Assembly (NCBI GenBank): GCA_017543025.1
Contig: JAFYGX010000003.1
Location: forward strand, 1 to 7,761
Source of the DNA: Solobacterium sp.
GTDB lineage: Bacteria; Bacillota_I; Bacilli_A; Erysipelotrichales; Erysipelotrichaceae
Length of the DNA stretch: 7,761 bases
Direction of reading: 5' to 3'
A program made the translations under genes and the position numbers. The notes beneath the pieces are model-generated. The model ran no database searches and was not told where the DNA came from. It saw nothing but the letters and a program-made list of their open reading frames with translations. Positions 1 to 6,490 of the stretch are shown in pieces. Within the stretch, counting starts at the first letter, position 1. Each line of letters begins with the position of its first letter.

Positions 1-1
1 C

Positions 2-2011
2 AAAATCACAGATGCGGCCGGCAATACGCTGATTAGACCTAACAGCGGCAAGGCGGTATATCAGGCGTTGAGTGTGGCATTCAATGAATTTCCTCTTGTA
101 ACCGGCGGTATCCCCGTATATGTGAAGATGCTTGTTGAGGAATATAACATTAAACAGGCAGCCGCCATCGACAATTTCCCGTCTGCGGAAAATAAAAAGG
201 ATATTACTCTTACTACAGCTTCGAAATCCGACGCAGAACATCAATACAGAGGACCGGAAGGAACTGTCTGCACCATTTCCCGTACCAACAGCAATAATGA
301 GCTGTTCCACTTAAATCAGGCAGGAGCTGTATTCCGGCTTGAAAACATCACATTGGACGGCCGCAAAAATAAGACGGCTGAATCGGGTGATTACAGACTG
401 ATCAAAGCTGACAACGGATCTTTGTACATTCAAAGCGGAACTACTCTGCAGTATGGCTTCGCTACCGGAAATGAGAATGAGGGCGGAGGAGGAGCAATTT
501 ACGCTGCCTCTGCAAATGCACCGGTAACGGTGGCAGGAAAGTATGATGAAGAAAAGGAAGAGCCTTCAGTAAAATTCATCAAATGCGAAGTCAAGAGCAC
601 AAAGACAAACATAAAGACGAATAACGGTGGGGCGATTTACGCCAATTCTCTGACGATCACAGGCGGAACCAAAGATCAGTACAATAATCAGAAATTTGGG
701 ACTCTCTTTATCAATTGCACGGCATGCCGCGGAGGTGCTGTTTATGTAAACGGTACAACGGCAGAAATCTCCGGTGCGGATTTTGAAAACTGCTACAGCT
801 TTTCATCAGGCGGTGCAGTCTACCACGAAAATAAGACTGACGACTACACAACAACAACAACAACAATCGAATTCAGTACATTCAATGATTGCTATTGTTC
901 ATCAACTAATTTTAAGTGGGCAGCCGGCGGTGCTGTTGCTTCAACGGCACAGAATCTGGATGTGAACTACAGCGGCTTTGCCAACTGTCATGCTTTGTCA
1001 GATGGTGGTGCAATCAATCACGGAACACTGGAGACAAACACCATCAATACGATGACGCTGGACCACTGCAGTTTCGATCATTGCTATACTACCGGAACTC
1101 TGAGCGGTGATTTGGCTACTGCCTGCTGCGGCGGTGCAGTGGCTTCCCGTGCTCTTACTTCTGAAGTGAAGGTCAGCTCTTTCAGCGACTGCACATCAAC
1201 GAATGACGGCGGTGCGCTTTATGCTTCAAACACAGGCACAACCTCCTTACTCACGATTTCCGGATCGAGTTTTGAAAACTGTTCTGTCAACGGAACAAAC
1301 AAGTCCGGCGGTGCGGTTTACAGCAAAACACATACGGTTAATCTGCAGGATAGTGATGAGACGGGGACAAAAGCTTCTACGTCGATCACGAACTGCACTG
1401 CGCCTGCAAAGAGCGGTGCGGTATACCTCGAGACAGCAGGAAGTTTTCTCAATATCAAAGACAACACTGTTATCGAACAATGCTATGCAAGGGAAGGCGG
1501 TGCGGTTTATCTTAAATCGGATGTGACGCTGAACCTGACCGGCAGTCCGGAATTTACGGAAAACGGCTTTACAAAGGGAGGAGAAGCTCTTAATGCAGAG
1601 AAGGGTGCCTGCATCTATCTCGCTGAAGGAAGTTTTATCAATCTCACGGGCAGCCCCAAATTCAGCCGTAATTATCTTACAAATCAAAGAGCAACCAACG
1701 GCGGAATCACTGACTATGTGCATCAGGATCTTTACCTTGCCGGTTACAAAAACAGTGTTCCTGCACAGTCAATTAATGTCGTCGGAAATCTTTCCGGAGA
1801 TACGATCTGGGTATGGCCTGAAATGGCACCGCACAGAAAACCCGGAGAACAGTTCGGCATCACTGTTGAATCTGCTGAAACAGTCAGTGATCAGAGTCTT
1901 GGAATCCTGCGCAACGCACTTGCGGATTCGGAAACAGACTGCTCTAACGGCGAATATCTGGCCGGTGTGCGGCTGGGTAATGCGGATAAGACAAAAGTAT
2001 ACTGGGATAAA
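2..2011 (+). repeat. Composite module 1: header plus Cys-rich beta-helix (about 12 GGA coils)
   Basis: First of three homologous protein modules, about 670 residues visible. It opens with KITDAAGNTLI, equivalent to CKLTDAEDNLLY of module 3; the window starts one codon after the expected Cys, and the leading C is consistent with the last base of TGC. Then come KAVYQAL, VKMLVEE, a cap FRLENITLDG, and about 12 GGA[IVL]-type motifs between about nt 481 and 1630. Next are GSPEF/GSPKF, HQDLYLAG, DTIWVW and a tail with LGILRNAL and VYWDK. The position that is Asn in module 2 (FxxN) is almost always Cys here (for example FINC, FENC, FANC, FSDC). The repeat boundaries are inferred by comparing the three copies by eye. 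Confidence 0.85.
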
Positions 2012-5000
2012 ATGTATACTGTTACTTTTGATAAGAAAGATAATAAGGGAGTCGCTGTTTCCGAGGCAGTATTTACTCTGTTTACTGATGAAGCCTGCCA
2101 GATAGCGTATAAAAGCGCTGTTTCGGCAGACGGAACAACAGATTATGATGCTTCCGGAGTTCTTCTGCCTAAGGGAGAAGTTGATTTCACTACGATTCCG
2201 ATCGGCAGGTATTACATGAAAGAAACAGGGGTGCCTGAAAGCTTCAGAGCAGAAGATATAACTTATCTTGTTCTGGTGGGATCTCCTGCTTTATCGCCAA
2301 GCGGATCATTATATCCTGACCTCTGGGCAGAAGGCGGTCCGCTGCATGGACAGGAAACCCTGGTTCAGCAGAATACTGTCGATGTCAATATATTCTATGG
2401 CATCTTTATGCTCGACGAAGAAGGAAAAGCAGATGCATCCCGGAATATCGCTTCAGCGAATATAGGCGTGATCAACATCCGTAATGATTATCAGGCAGAA
2501 TTCATGAAGACTGACGCAGGCAACGGTCCGCTTCCGCATGCCGAGTTTACGATCTATGCGCCGGATCTGGATGAGGAGGGAGACCCGATCCTCAATGAGT
2601 ATGGATATCCGAAAATGACACGCTGGTCTCGTGACGGCGAAACTTATCCTGATCCGGTACCATCTGCGGACGGAACCGATGAGTACAAGTATCCGGGCGG
2701 GGAAATCATTCCAAAGGGAATTGTGTTCTTCCGTGAATTGCCGCTTGGCAAATACTACCTTATTGAGTCTTATTATCCTACCAGAAACGGTAATAATCGT
2801 CTGACCTATTTTGTGGAAAGCGATCGTGTGTTCCAGCTGGAAATCAGTCTGAAACCGGGCGGAGAAGGAACAACATTCATTCTGAGTGAATGGGATGCAG
2901 AGAACCAGAAGTTCGATGAATGCCCCAAAGACAGTGAGCATGATTGGTACCTGGTTGCCAACGAAGAAGCTGTCTGCAAACTCACACAGGACAATACACT
3001 GCTTTATGAAAAAGGAAAGCTTTCCCTCGATGAGCTTGAAACACCATATTATCATCCGGCAATCTATTCAACCCTGAACGGGGGATTTGATGCGGCAGAG
3101 GATCATGATCTGTATGACTGGGAAGGAAATGTGATTGCAGATGAAGATCATAATCCCGATCTGAAGCTTCAGGTGTTAAGGGACTTTACGGTAAGCGGAC
3201 CTGTCACCTATGAAAGCGATCGTGCTCTTACATTAACAACCGCGGGAAGAAACGCTACCATCGACAAATATGTTTTCACAACCACACGTACCTCTGATAC
3301 ATCAAGAGGAGAGATCAGACGCAGCTATGATGAGGAGAACAATGACGGATCACTGATCACTGTCATGGGCGGATCTTCTCTCACACTCCAGAACATCAAT
3401 CTCCACGGCAATTCCAGAGAAGGCAGAGCACTGCATGTGACTGAAGAAAGTTCACTGACCGTTCTGAACAACAGCATGGTGCAGTATTTCAGAACGACAG
3501 CTGAACCCGGAAGCGGTGATACCGATGTAAAGGGCGGTGCGGTTCTGATCGATGAAGGAACCACATTGATTGTGGACGGCGGAGAAACTGCAAGATCGGC
3601 AGTATTCTCCAACAATTCGATCATCAACCATCGTGAGTCCGGAAGCGGTCTTGGTTCAGACGGCGGCGCCATCGCAATAGGCAAGAATTGTACTGTCAGC
3701 TTGACCAATGCGCAGTTCCTGTACAATACCGCAGAGGCCGCAGCCGAGAAGAAGGGCAACGGCGGTGCAGTCAGCATAAACGGGACAAGAGATGCCTCCG
3801 CTATTGAAGATCTTCCTCTTCGAAATGTGGTTTTCCGCAATAACAGTGCCAGCTATCAGGGCGGTGCACTCCGGGTTGCGGAGAACTGTAATCTGATGGT
3901 GGAGAACAGCATATTCACCAGCAACACCGCAAATACAGCAGGGAGTACAACTGAACCCGGTGAAGGCGGCGCAATTGCAGTGCTTTCCAAAGAAGAATCA
4001 CCTTCTACACTGATCATCAAGGGAGGTACCTTCACCAGCAACGAGGCAGCCGGCAGTAAGGGCGGAGCAGTCAAGATCGGCGGATACGGAACCCTGATTC
4101 TGCAGGAGGGTGTGACCATGAGTCTGAACTCTGCCGATTACGGCGGCGCAATCACGGCAGCTCCTTATTCCGTGGTGACACTGCAGCGCGGATTTATCCG
4201 TGATAATTCAGCTGTGGAAGGCAGTGCGGTCTACGCAGAGGATTACGCTTCCGTCACCTTTGCCGGCGGATCTCTGACCGGTAATACAGCCAGAGGAGAA
4301 AACGGCGGTGCGGTGAATGTCGGCGGTGAACATGCAAGACTTTATTTCACCGGCGCTCCTGTCATATTCCGGAATGTCCTGGAATCCGATACGACAAGAC
4401 AGCGCAATGTCGTACTCAGCTATGATACGAATGCAATCATCAATACAACAGAGGAAGGTGTTACTGATCAGGCACTGATCGGCGTCTATGTGACCGGTGC
4501 ACTTGATGGTAATCCATATCAGAAACACGGTCTTCCTGCAAAGCCGTTCGGCACATTCCATGAGAACTCAGGTCATCTTGAAGTCTTCCGGAATGACCGC
4601 GCTCTTGTGCTGTATGGTGTAAAGAACGAAGACAGTGCGAGTGATTCAAATATTTACTGGATCGGTGCTGTCTGCAAACTGACAGATGCGGAGGACAATC
4701 TTCTCTATCAGAACGTTACCGTCAATGTCAGCGGCGTCACAACAACGCTCAGGACACCTGCCATTTACCTCAGTATTCAGGATGGTCTGAATGCCGCTCA
4801 GGGTGCACTGTTCAGATACAACAGCGATGCTTATTCGGCTGTGAATCTGAAGCTGAAGATGCTGAAGGATGTCGCTCTGAAAGAAACTGCCGAACATAAG
4901 GGCACCAACCGCGATGTACTCTTCACCACAGCGGAAACAGTACTGAGTGATACGATGAGAGGTGCTGAAGACAGTTTCCTGTTTGCGACAGAGCGGAAGG

Positions 5001-6151
5001 ATGATCAGTCCGGCGAAATGATGAAAACTGCGGAGATCATCCGTGATTTCGATGGAACTTCGATGCTTGCTGTCTCCGGCGGAAAGCTGATGATGCAGGC
5101 GGTGACCTTTGATGGAAATAAGAAAGAAGATCACTACGGCAGAAACGGAGGTATCGTCGCTGTCGGAGCCAGCGGTGAGTTCTTAGTCGGTACAGATGCA
5201 GTACTGCAGAATTCCCGCAGCAACACCAACGGAGGAGCGGTCTACGCAGTCTCCGGCGCAAAGGTCAGCGTAAGCGGCGGAACGATCAACCATAATGAGT
5301 CTTCCGGAAACGGAGCCGGCATCTATATGGCGGAAGGCAGTACACTCACTCTGCTCGGAAATCCGGATTTCGGCGGCACGGGTCTGAACGGGAATCAGGA
5401 AATCATCACAACAACCGGTAACTTCAGTGATACAGCTCTGCCGCAGGATGCGCTCAATGGCGGAAAAGCATACACGAAAGCACGTCAGGACATCTATCTT
5501 GAGGACAGCGGAAAAACCGACAGTGCTGAAAATCCGCTCGCAACGCTGGTTCTCGGCGGTGCACTGACAGATCCATCTGACAGCGATAAGCCTATGCCTG
5601 CCGGTTCGATCTGGGTCTGGAATGAAGGAACATCGGCTGAACAGACCGAGAAGTACCATTATCAGTCGACACATCAGTTTGCGGAATTCGCCGATGGTGT
5701 AAGGAATACCCTTGAAACGAGCGGTGCTCTGGAATCGACGCTTCTTGCGTTCCGCAATGCAAGAGATGATATTACCTCCGAAAACGCTACCGGAGAATAC
5801 CTGTATGCCGCAACAGACATACTCGATTCAGAACATCCGAAGTATCTTTACTGGGTTGGACTTACCGGGGTGCGCCCTGTTCTCCTGCACAAGATCGACG
5901 GATCGGATCATCATTCCCTTGAGGGCGGTGTGTTTACCATCTATCGTAAGGATCACACAACGATTGTTAAGATCGACAATGTGGAACTTAAGAATCTGAC
6001 GTCTTCCGCTAACGGTGTATTCTACATCGGTGAACTTCCTTACGGAGAATATCATGTGAAGGAAGACAGTGCCCCGACCGGTTATCACCTGCCGGTGAAT
6101 CCATGGTTTGTTGTGACGGTGGATGATACCGGTGTGCACTACAACAACTGA
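2..6151 (+). CDS. Giant modular surface protein (3' part): three Pmp-like beta-helix modules plus three SpaA-like domains
   Basis: The frame is open to the left edge, so the gene is 5'-truncated; the first complete codon is at nt 2 (residue 1) and 2049 codons precede TGA. A TTG at nt 68 is not a believable start: the frame continues upstream of it with module-like sequence and it has no ribosome binding site. Domain order: module 1 (1-670), SpaA-like 1 (about 671-828), SpaA-like 2 (about 829-990), module 2 (991-1555), module 3 (1557-1953), SpaA-like 3 (1958-2049). The modules carry many GGA[IVL] and Fxx[NC] motifs, the signature of the chlamydial polymorphic membrane protein repeat, which folds as a right-handed beta-helix. 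SpaA/Cna-B domains are typical of Gram-positive adhesins and pilins. The likely role is an extracellular adhesin or matrix protein; the ligand is unknown. Oddity: it ends at the last SpaA fold with no LPXTG, transmembrane segment or basic tail. Signal peptide and N-terminal domains lie outside the window. Confidence 0.95.
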   Translation, partial: KITDAAGNTLIRPNSGKAVYQALSVAFNEFPLVTGGIPVYVKMLVEEYNIKQAAAIDNFPSAENKKDITLTTASKSDAEHQYRGPEGTVCTISRTNSNNELFHLNQAGAVFRLENITLDGRKNKTAESGDYRLIKADNGSLYIQSGTTLQYGFATGNENEGGGGAIYAASANAPVTVAGKYDEEKEEPSVKFIKCEVKSTKTNIKTNNGGAIYANSLTITGGTKDQYNNQKFGTLFINCTACRGGAVYVNGTTAEISGADFENCYSFSSGGAVYHENKTDDYTTTTTTIEFSTFNDCYCSSTNFKWAAGGAVASTAQNLDVNYSGFANCHALSDGGAINHGTLETNTINTMTLDHCSFDHCYTTGTLSGDLATACCGGAVASRALTSEVKVSSFSDCTSTNDGGALYASNTGTTSLLTISGSSFENCSVNGTNKSGGAVYSKTHTVNLQDSDETGTKASTSITNCTAPAKSGAVYLETAGSFLNIKDNTVIEQCYAREGGAVYLKSDVTLNLTGSPEFTENGFTKGGEALNAEKGACIYLAEGSFINLTGSPKFSRNYLTNQRATNGGITDYVHQDLYLAGYKNSVPAQSINVVGNLSGDTIWVWPEMAPHRKPGEQFGITVESAETVSDQSLGILRNALADSETDCSNGEYLAGVRLGNADKTKVYWDKMYTVTFDKKDNKGVAVSEAVFTLFTDEACQIAYKSAVSADGTTDYDASGVLLPKGEVDFTTIPIGRYYMKETGVPESFRAEDITYLVLVGSPALSPSGSLYPDLWAEGGPLHGQETLVQQNTVDVNIFYGIFMLDEEGKADASRNIASANIGVINIRNDYQAEFMKTDAGNGPLPHAEFTIYAPDLDEEGDPILNEYGYPKMTRWSRDGETYPDPVPSADGTDEYKYPGGEIIPKGIVFFRELPLGKYYLIESYYPTRNGNNRLTYFVESDRVFQLEISLKPGGEGTTFILSEWDAENQKFDECPKDSEHDWYLVANEEAVCKLTQDNTLLYEKGKLSLDELETPYYHPAIYSTLNGGFDAAEDHDLYDWEGNVIADEDHNPDLKLQVLRDFTVSGPVTYESDRALTLTTAGRNATIDKYVFTTTRTSDTSRGEIRRSYDEENNDGSLITVMGGSSLTLQNINLHGNSREGRALHVTEESSLTVLNNSMVQYFRTTAEPGSGDTDVKGGAVLIDEGTTLIVDGGETARSAVFSNNSIINHRESGSGLGSDGGAIAIGKNCTVSLTNAQFLYNTAEAAAEKKGNGGAVSINGTRDASAIEDLPLRNVVFRNNSASYQGGALRVAENCNLMVENSIFTSNTANTAGSTTEPGEGGAIAVLSKEESPSTLIIKGGTFTSNEAAGSKGGAVKIGGYGTLILQEGVTMSLNSADYGGAITAAPYSVVTLQRGFIRDNSAVEGSAVYAEDYASVTFAGGSLTGNTARGENGGAVNVGGEHARLYFTGAPVIFRNVLESDTTRQRNVVLSYDTNAIINTTEEGVTDQALIGVYVTGALDGNPYQKHGLPAKPFGTFHENSGHLEVFRNDRALVLYGVKNEDSASDSNIYWIGAVCKLTDAEDNLLYQNVTVNVSGVTTTLRTPAIYLSIQDGLNAAQGALFRYNSDAYSAVNLKLKMLKDVALKETAEHKGTNRDVLFTTAETVLSDTMRGAEDSFLFATERKDDQSGEMMKTAEIIRDFDGTSMLAVSGGKLMMQAVTFDGNKKEDHYGRNGGIVAVGASGEFLVGTDAVLQNSRSNTNGGAVYAVSGAKVSVSGGTINHNESSGNGAGIYMAEGSTLTLLGNPDFGGTGLNGNQEIITTTGNFSDTALPQDALNGGKAYTKARQDIYLEDSGKTDSAENPLATLVLGGALTDPSDSDKPMPAGSIWVWNEGTSAEQTEKYHYQSTHQFAEFADGVRNTLETSGALESTLLAFRNARDDITSENATGEYLYAATDILDSEHPKYLYWVGLTGVRPVLLHKIDGSDHHSLEGGVFTIYRKDHTTIVKIDNVELKNLTSSANGVFYIGELPYGEYHVKEDSAPTGYHLPVNPWFVVTVDDTGVHYNN
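848..865 (+). repeat. (ACA)6 trinucleotide tract encoding six Thr
   Basis: Six consecutive in-frame ACA codons encode Thr 283-288 in a loop between two beta-helix coils. Unit changes would be in frame, so the tract can vary loop length but cannot switch the gene off. Confidence 0.9.
2012..2485 (+). other. SpaA/Cna-B-like domain 1 (residues about 671-828)
   Basis: The segment begins YTVTFDKKD and continues with AVFTLF, a glycine-containing turn, TTIPIGRYYMKET and ITYLVLVG. This is the usual SpaA order: a Lys in the first strand, 'AxFtLy', then 'lp.G.Y.lkEt'. Candidate intramolecular isopeptide residues are Lys 678 or 679, Glu 741 and Asn 828 (in NIRN at the end of the domain). At about 158 residues it is longer than a minimal domain; the extra length lies between the KET motif and the last strand (about nt 2280-2460). 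Such domains act as rigid, protease-resistant spacers in Gram-positive surface proteins. Confidence 0.8.
2486..2971 (+). other. SpaA/Cna-B-like domain 2 (residues about 829-990)
   Basis: It opens YQAEFMKTD with PHAEFTIYAPD, then has an acidic/Pro/Gly-rich insertion (about nt 2560-2710), followed by IVFFRELPLGKYYLIES. Lys 836, Glu 922 and Asn 987 (in LVANEE) are the candidate Lys/Glu/Asn triad for an internal isopeptide bond. It directly abuts the header of module 2, so the two SpaA-like domains form a tandem spacer between beta-helices 1 and 2. Confidence 0.8.
2972..4666 (+). repeat. Composite module 2: header plus Asn-type beta-helix (about 9 GGA coils)
   Basis: Second copy, 565 residues. 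Header VCKLTQDNTLLY, PAIYSTL, a Gly/Asp-rich stretch, LKLQVLRDF, ALTLTTA and the cap SLTLQNINLHGN. Nine GGA-type motifs follow (such as GGAVLI, GGAIAI, GGALRV, GGAVKI, GSAVYA), paired with VFSNN, FLYN, FRNN, FTSN and FTSN. The end carries GAPVIFRN, an IGVYVTGAL strand, LEVFRNDR and IYWIG. The Fxx[NC] position is Asn, unlike module 1. Cys is almost absent. It joins module 3 directly, without a SpaA spacer. Confidence 0.85.
4670..5860 (+). repeat. Composite module 3: header plus short beta-helix (about 3 GGA coils)
   Basis: Third copy, 397 residues. Header VCKLTDAEDNLLYQ, PAIYLSI, LKLKMLKDV, VLFTTAE, cap LMMQAVTFDGN, then only three GGA-like motifs (GGIVAV, GGAVYA, GAGIYM). It then has GNPDF, RQDIYLED, SIWVW, LLAFRNARDD, GEYL and YLYWVG. 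All terminal landmarks of module 1 are kept, so the core has been shortened rather than the module broken off. The start GCTGTCTGCAAACT is identical at DNA level to that of module 2. Confidence 0.85.
5873..6151 (+). other. C-terminal SpaA/Cna-B-like domain 3 (residues 1958-2049)
   Basis: RPVLLHKIDG, LEGGVFTIY, VFYIGELPYGEYHVKEDSAPTGY and WFVVTVDDTG form a compact, classical SpaA domain of about 92 residues. Lys 1964 and Glu 2021 occupy the isopeptide positions, and the final residues Asn 2048-2049 fall where the partner Asn usually is. The fold therefore appears complete, but translation stops at once: no LPXTG, hydrophobic stretch or Arg/Lys tail follows in any forward frame up to the terminator. 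Confidence 0.85.
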
Positions 6152-6157
6152 CGGAAC

Positions 6158-6180
6158 AGTGCATCTGTAAGCAGATGACT
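6158..6180 (+). other. Hairpin just after the giant CDS
   Basis: AGT-(G)-CATCTG pairs with CAGATG-ACT around a TAAG loop: nine base pairs with one bulged G, starting 7 nt past the TGA. There is no T-run after it. It may stabilise the 3' end of the mRNA or assist the terminator 16 nt downstream. Confidence 0.5.
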
Positions 6181-6195
6181 CTGCTTCAAAGACCA

Positions 6196-6235
6196 AAGAA
6201 GACCTTCAATATAACGGAGGTCTTCTTCATTATTC
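6196..6235 (+). terminator. Probable intrinsic terminator of the giant CDS
   Basis: A perfect 10-bp stem, AAGAAGACCT (6196-6205) with AGGTCTTCTT (6218-6227), encloses a 12-nt loop whose ends can add one T-G and one C-G pair. The tail CATTATT is T-rich but lacks a clean run of T, so efficiency is uncertain. Its place 45 nt after the stop codon supports the call. On the other strand the stem has no comparable tail. Confidence 0.7.
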
Positions 6236-6420
6236 CCGTGGATCATAATGCGCCCGGGAAGTAACGTTTCAGTCCAATAGACAGATGGCAGGTTTTATAT
6301 GACTGAAAGAAGAGACCTGTGCGGCTTTCCCTCCTGCGGGCAGCGATCCGCGGTGTCTGCGGGTATCGCGAGATCCGACAAGCAAGGCACTTGTTCAGCT
6401 CTGCAGCAATGCACACATAA
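6236..6420. other. Intergenic segment with several hairpins, function unknown
   Basis: No convincing gene. The segment is more GC-rich than its surroundings near nt 6320-6375. A hairpin at 6343-6369 pairs GCGATCCGC with GCGG-(GT)-ATCGC around a 7-nt loop. A second at 6378-6394 pairs ACAAG with CTTGT. A longer-range pairing, CAGGT (6289-6293) with ACCTG (6315-6319), precedes them. CTGCGGG occurs twice (about 6334 and 6357). Options are a small RNA, an intergenic repeat element or decayed sequence. It lies upstream of the promoter proposed for the next gene, so a leader RNA or riboswitch for that gene is less likely. Confidence 0.4.
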
Positions 6421-6425
6421 TATGT

Positions 6426-6455
6426 TTATCTACCATTTACCTTATATGCTAGAAT
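6426..6455 (+). promoter_or_regulatory. Extended -10 promoter for the prepilin gene
   Basis: TGC-TAGAAT at 6447-6455 matches an extended -10 element (TGn plus a hexamer one mismatch from TATAAT). The best -35 is weak: TTATCT at 6426-6431 with an 18-nt spacer. The local sequence is AT-rich and follows a GC-rich block. Transcription would start near 6462, giving a 5' leader of about 30 nt. Confidence 0.5.
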
Positions 6456-6480
6456 AAACTTGTATAAACAACAGTGTTAC

Positions 6481-6487
6481 GGGGTGA
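6481..6487 (+). promoter_or_regulatory. Shine-Dalgarno of the prepilin gene
   Basis: GGGGTGA lies 3 nt before the ATG at 6491, a good anti-16S match with rather tight spacing. It fixes the start so that a short basic leader precedes the prepilin cleavage site. Confidence 0.75.
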
Positions 6488-6490
6488 ATT

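Noticed and set aside
68..70. TTG as the start of the giant CDS
   Set aside because: The frame is open to the left edge, the upstream codons match the module header seen twice more in the protein, and no Shine-Dalgarno precedes the TTG.
480..1640. Tandem DNA repeat or CRISPR-like array
   Set aside because: The periodicity is at protein level (GGA coils 25-40 residues apart) with divergent DNA and uneven spacing; there are no constant repeats with unique spacers.
3325..3840. Minus-strand open frame of 171 codons, and similar antisense frames at 1247-1723, 2453-3055, 4646-5134 and 5183-5674
   Set aside because: They lie wholly inside the well-supported plus-strand repeat protein and show no recognisable domains. 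They look like shadows of the giant gene's repetitive codons.
6152..6263. Frameshifted continuation encoding a lost LPXTG anchor
   Set aside because: The other two forward frames were read: one stops after six residues and the other lacks LPXTG, a hydrophobic stretch and a basic tail.
6236..6490. c-di-GMP or other riboswitch controlling the prepilin gene
   Set aside because: The hairpins do not match the conserved core of a riboswitch class I know, and the best promoter lies downstream of them.
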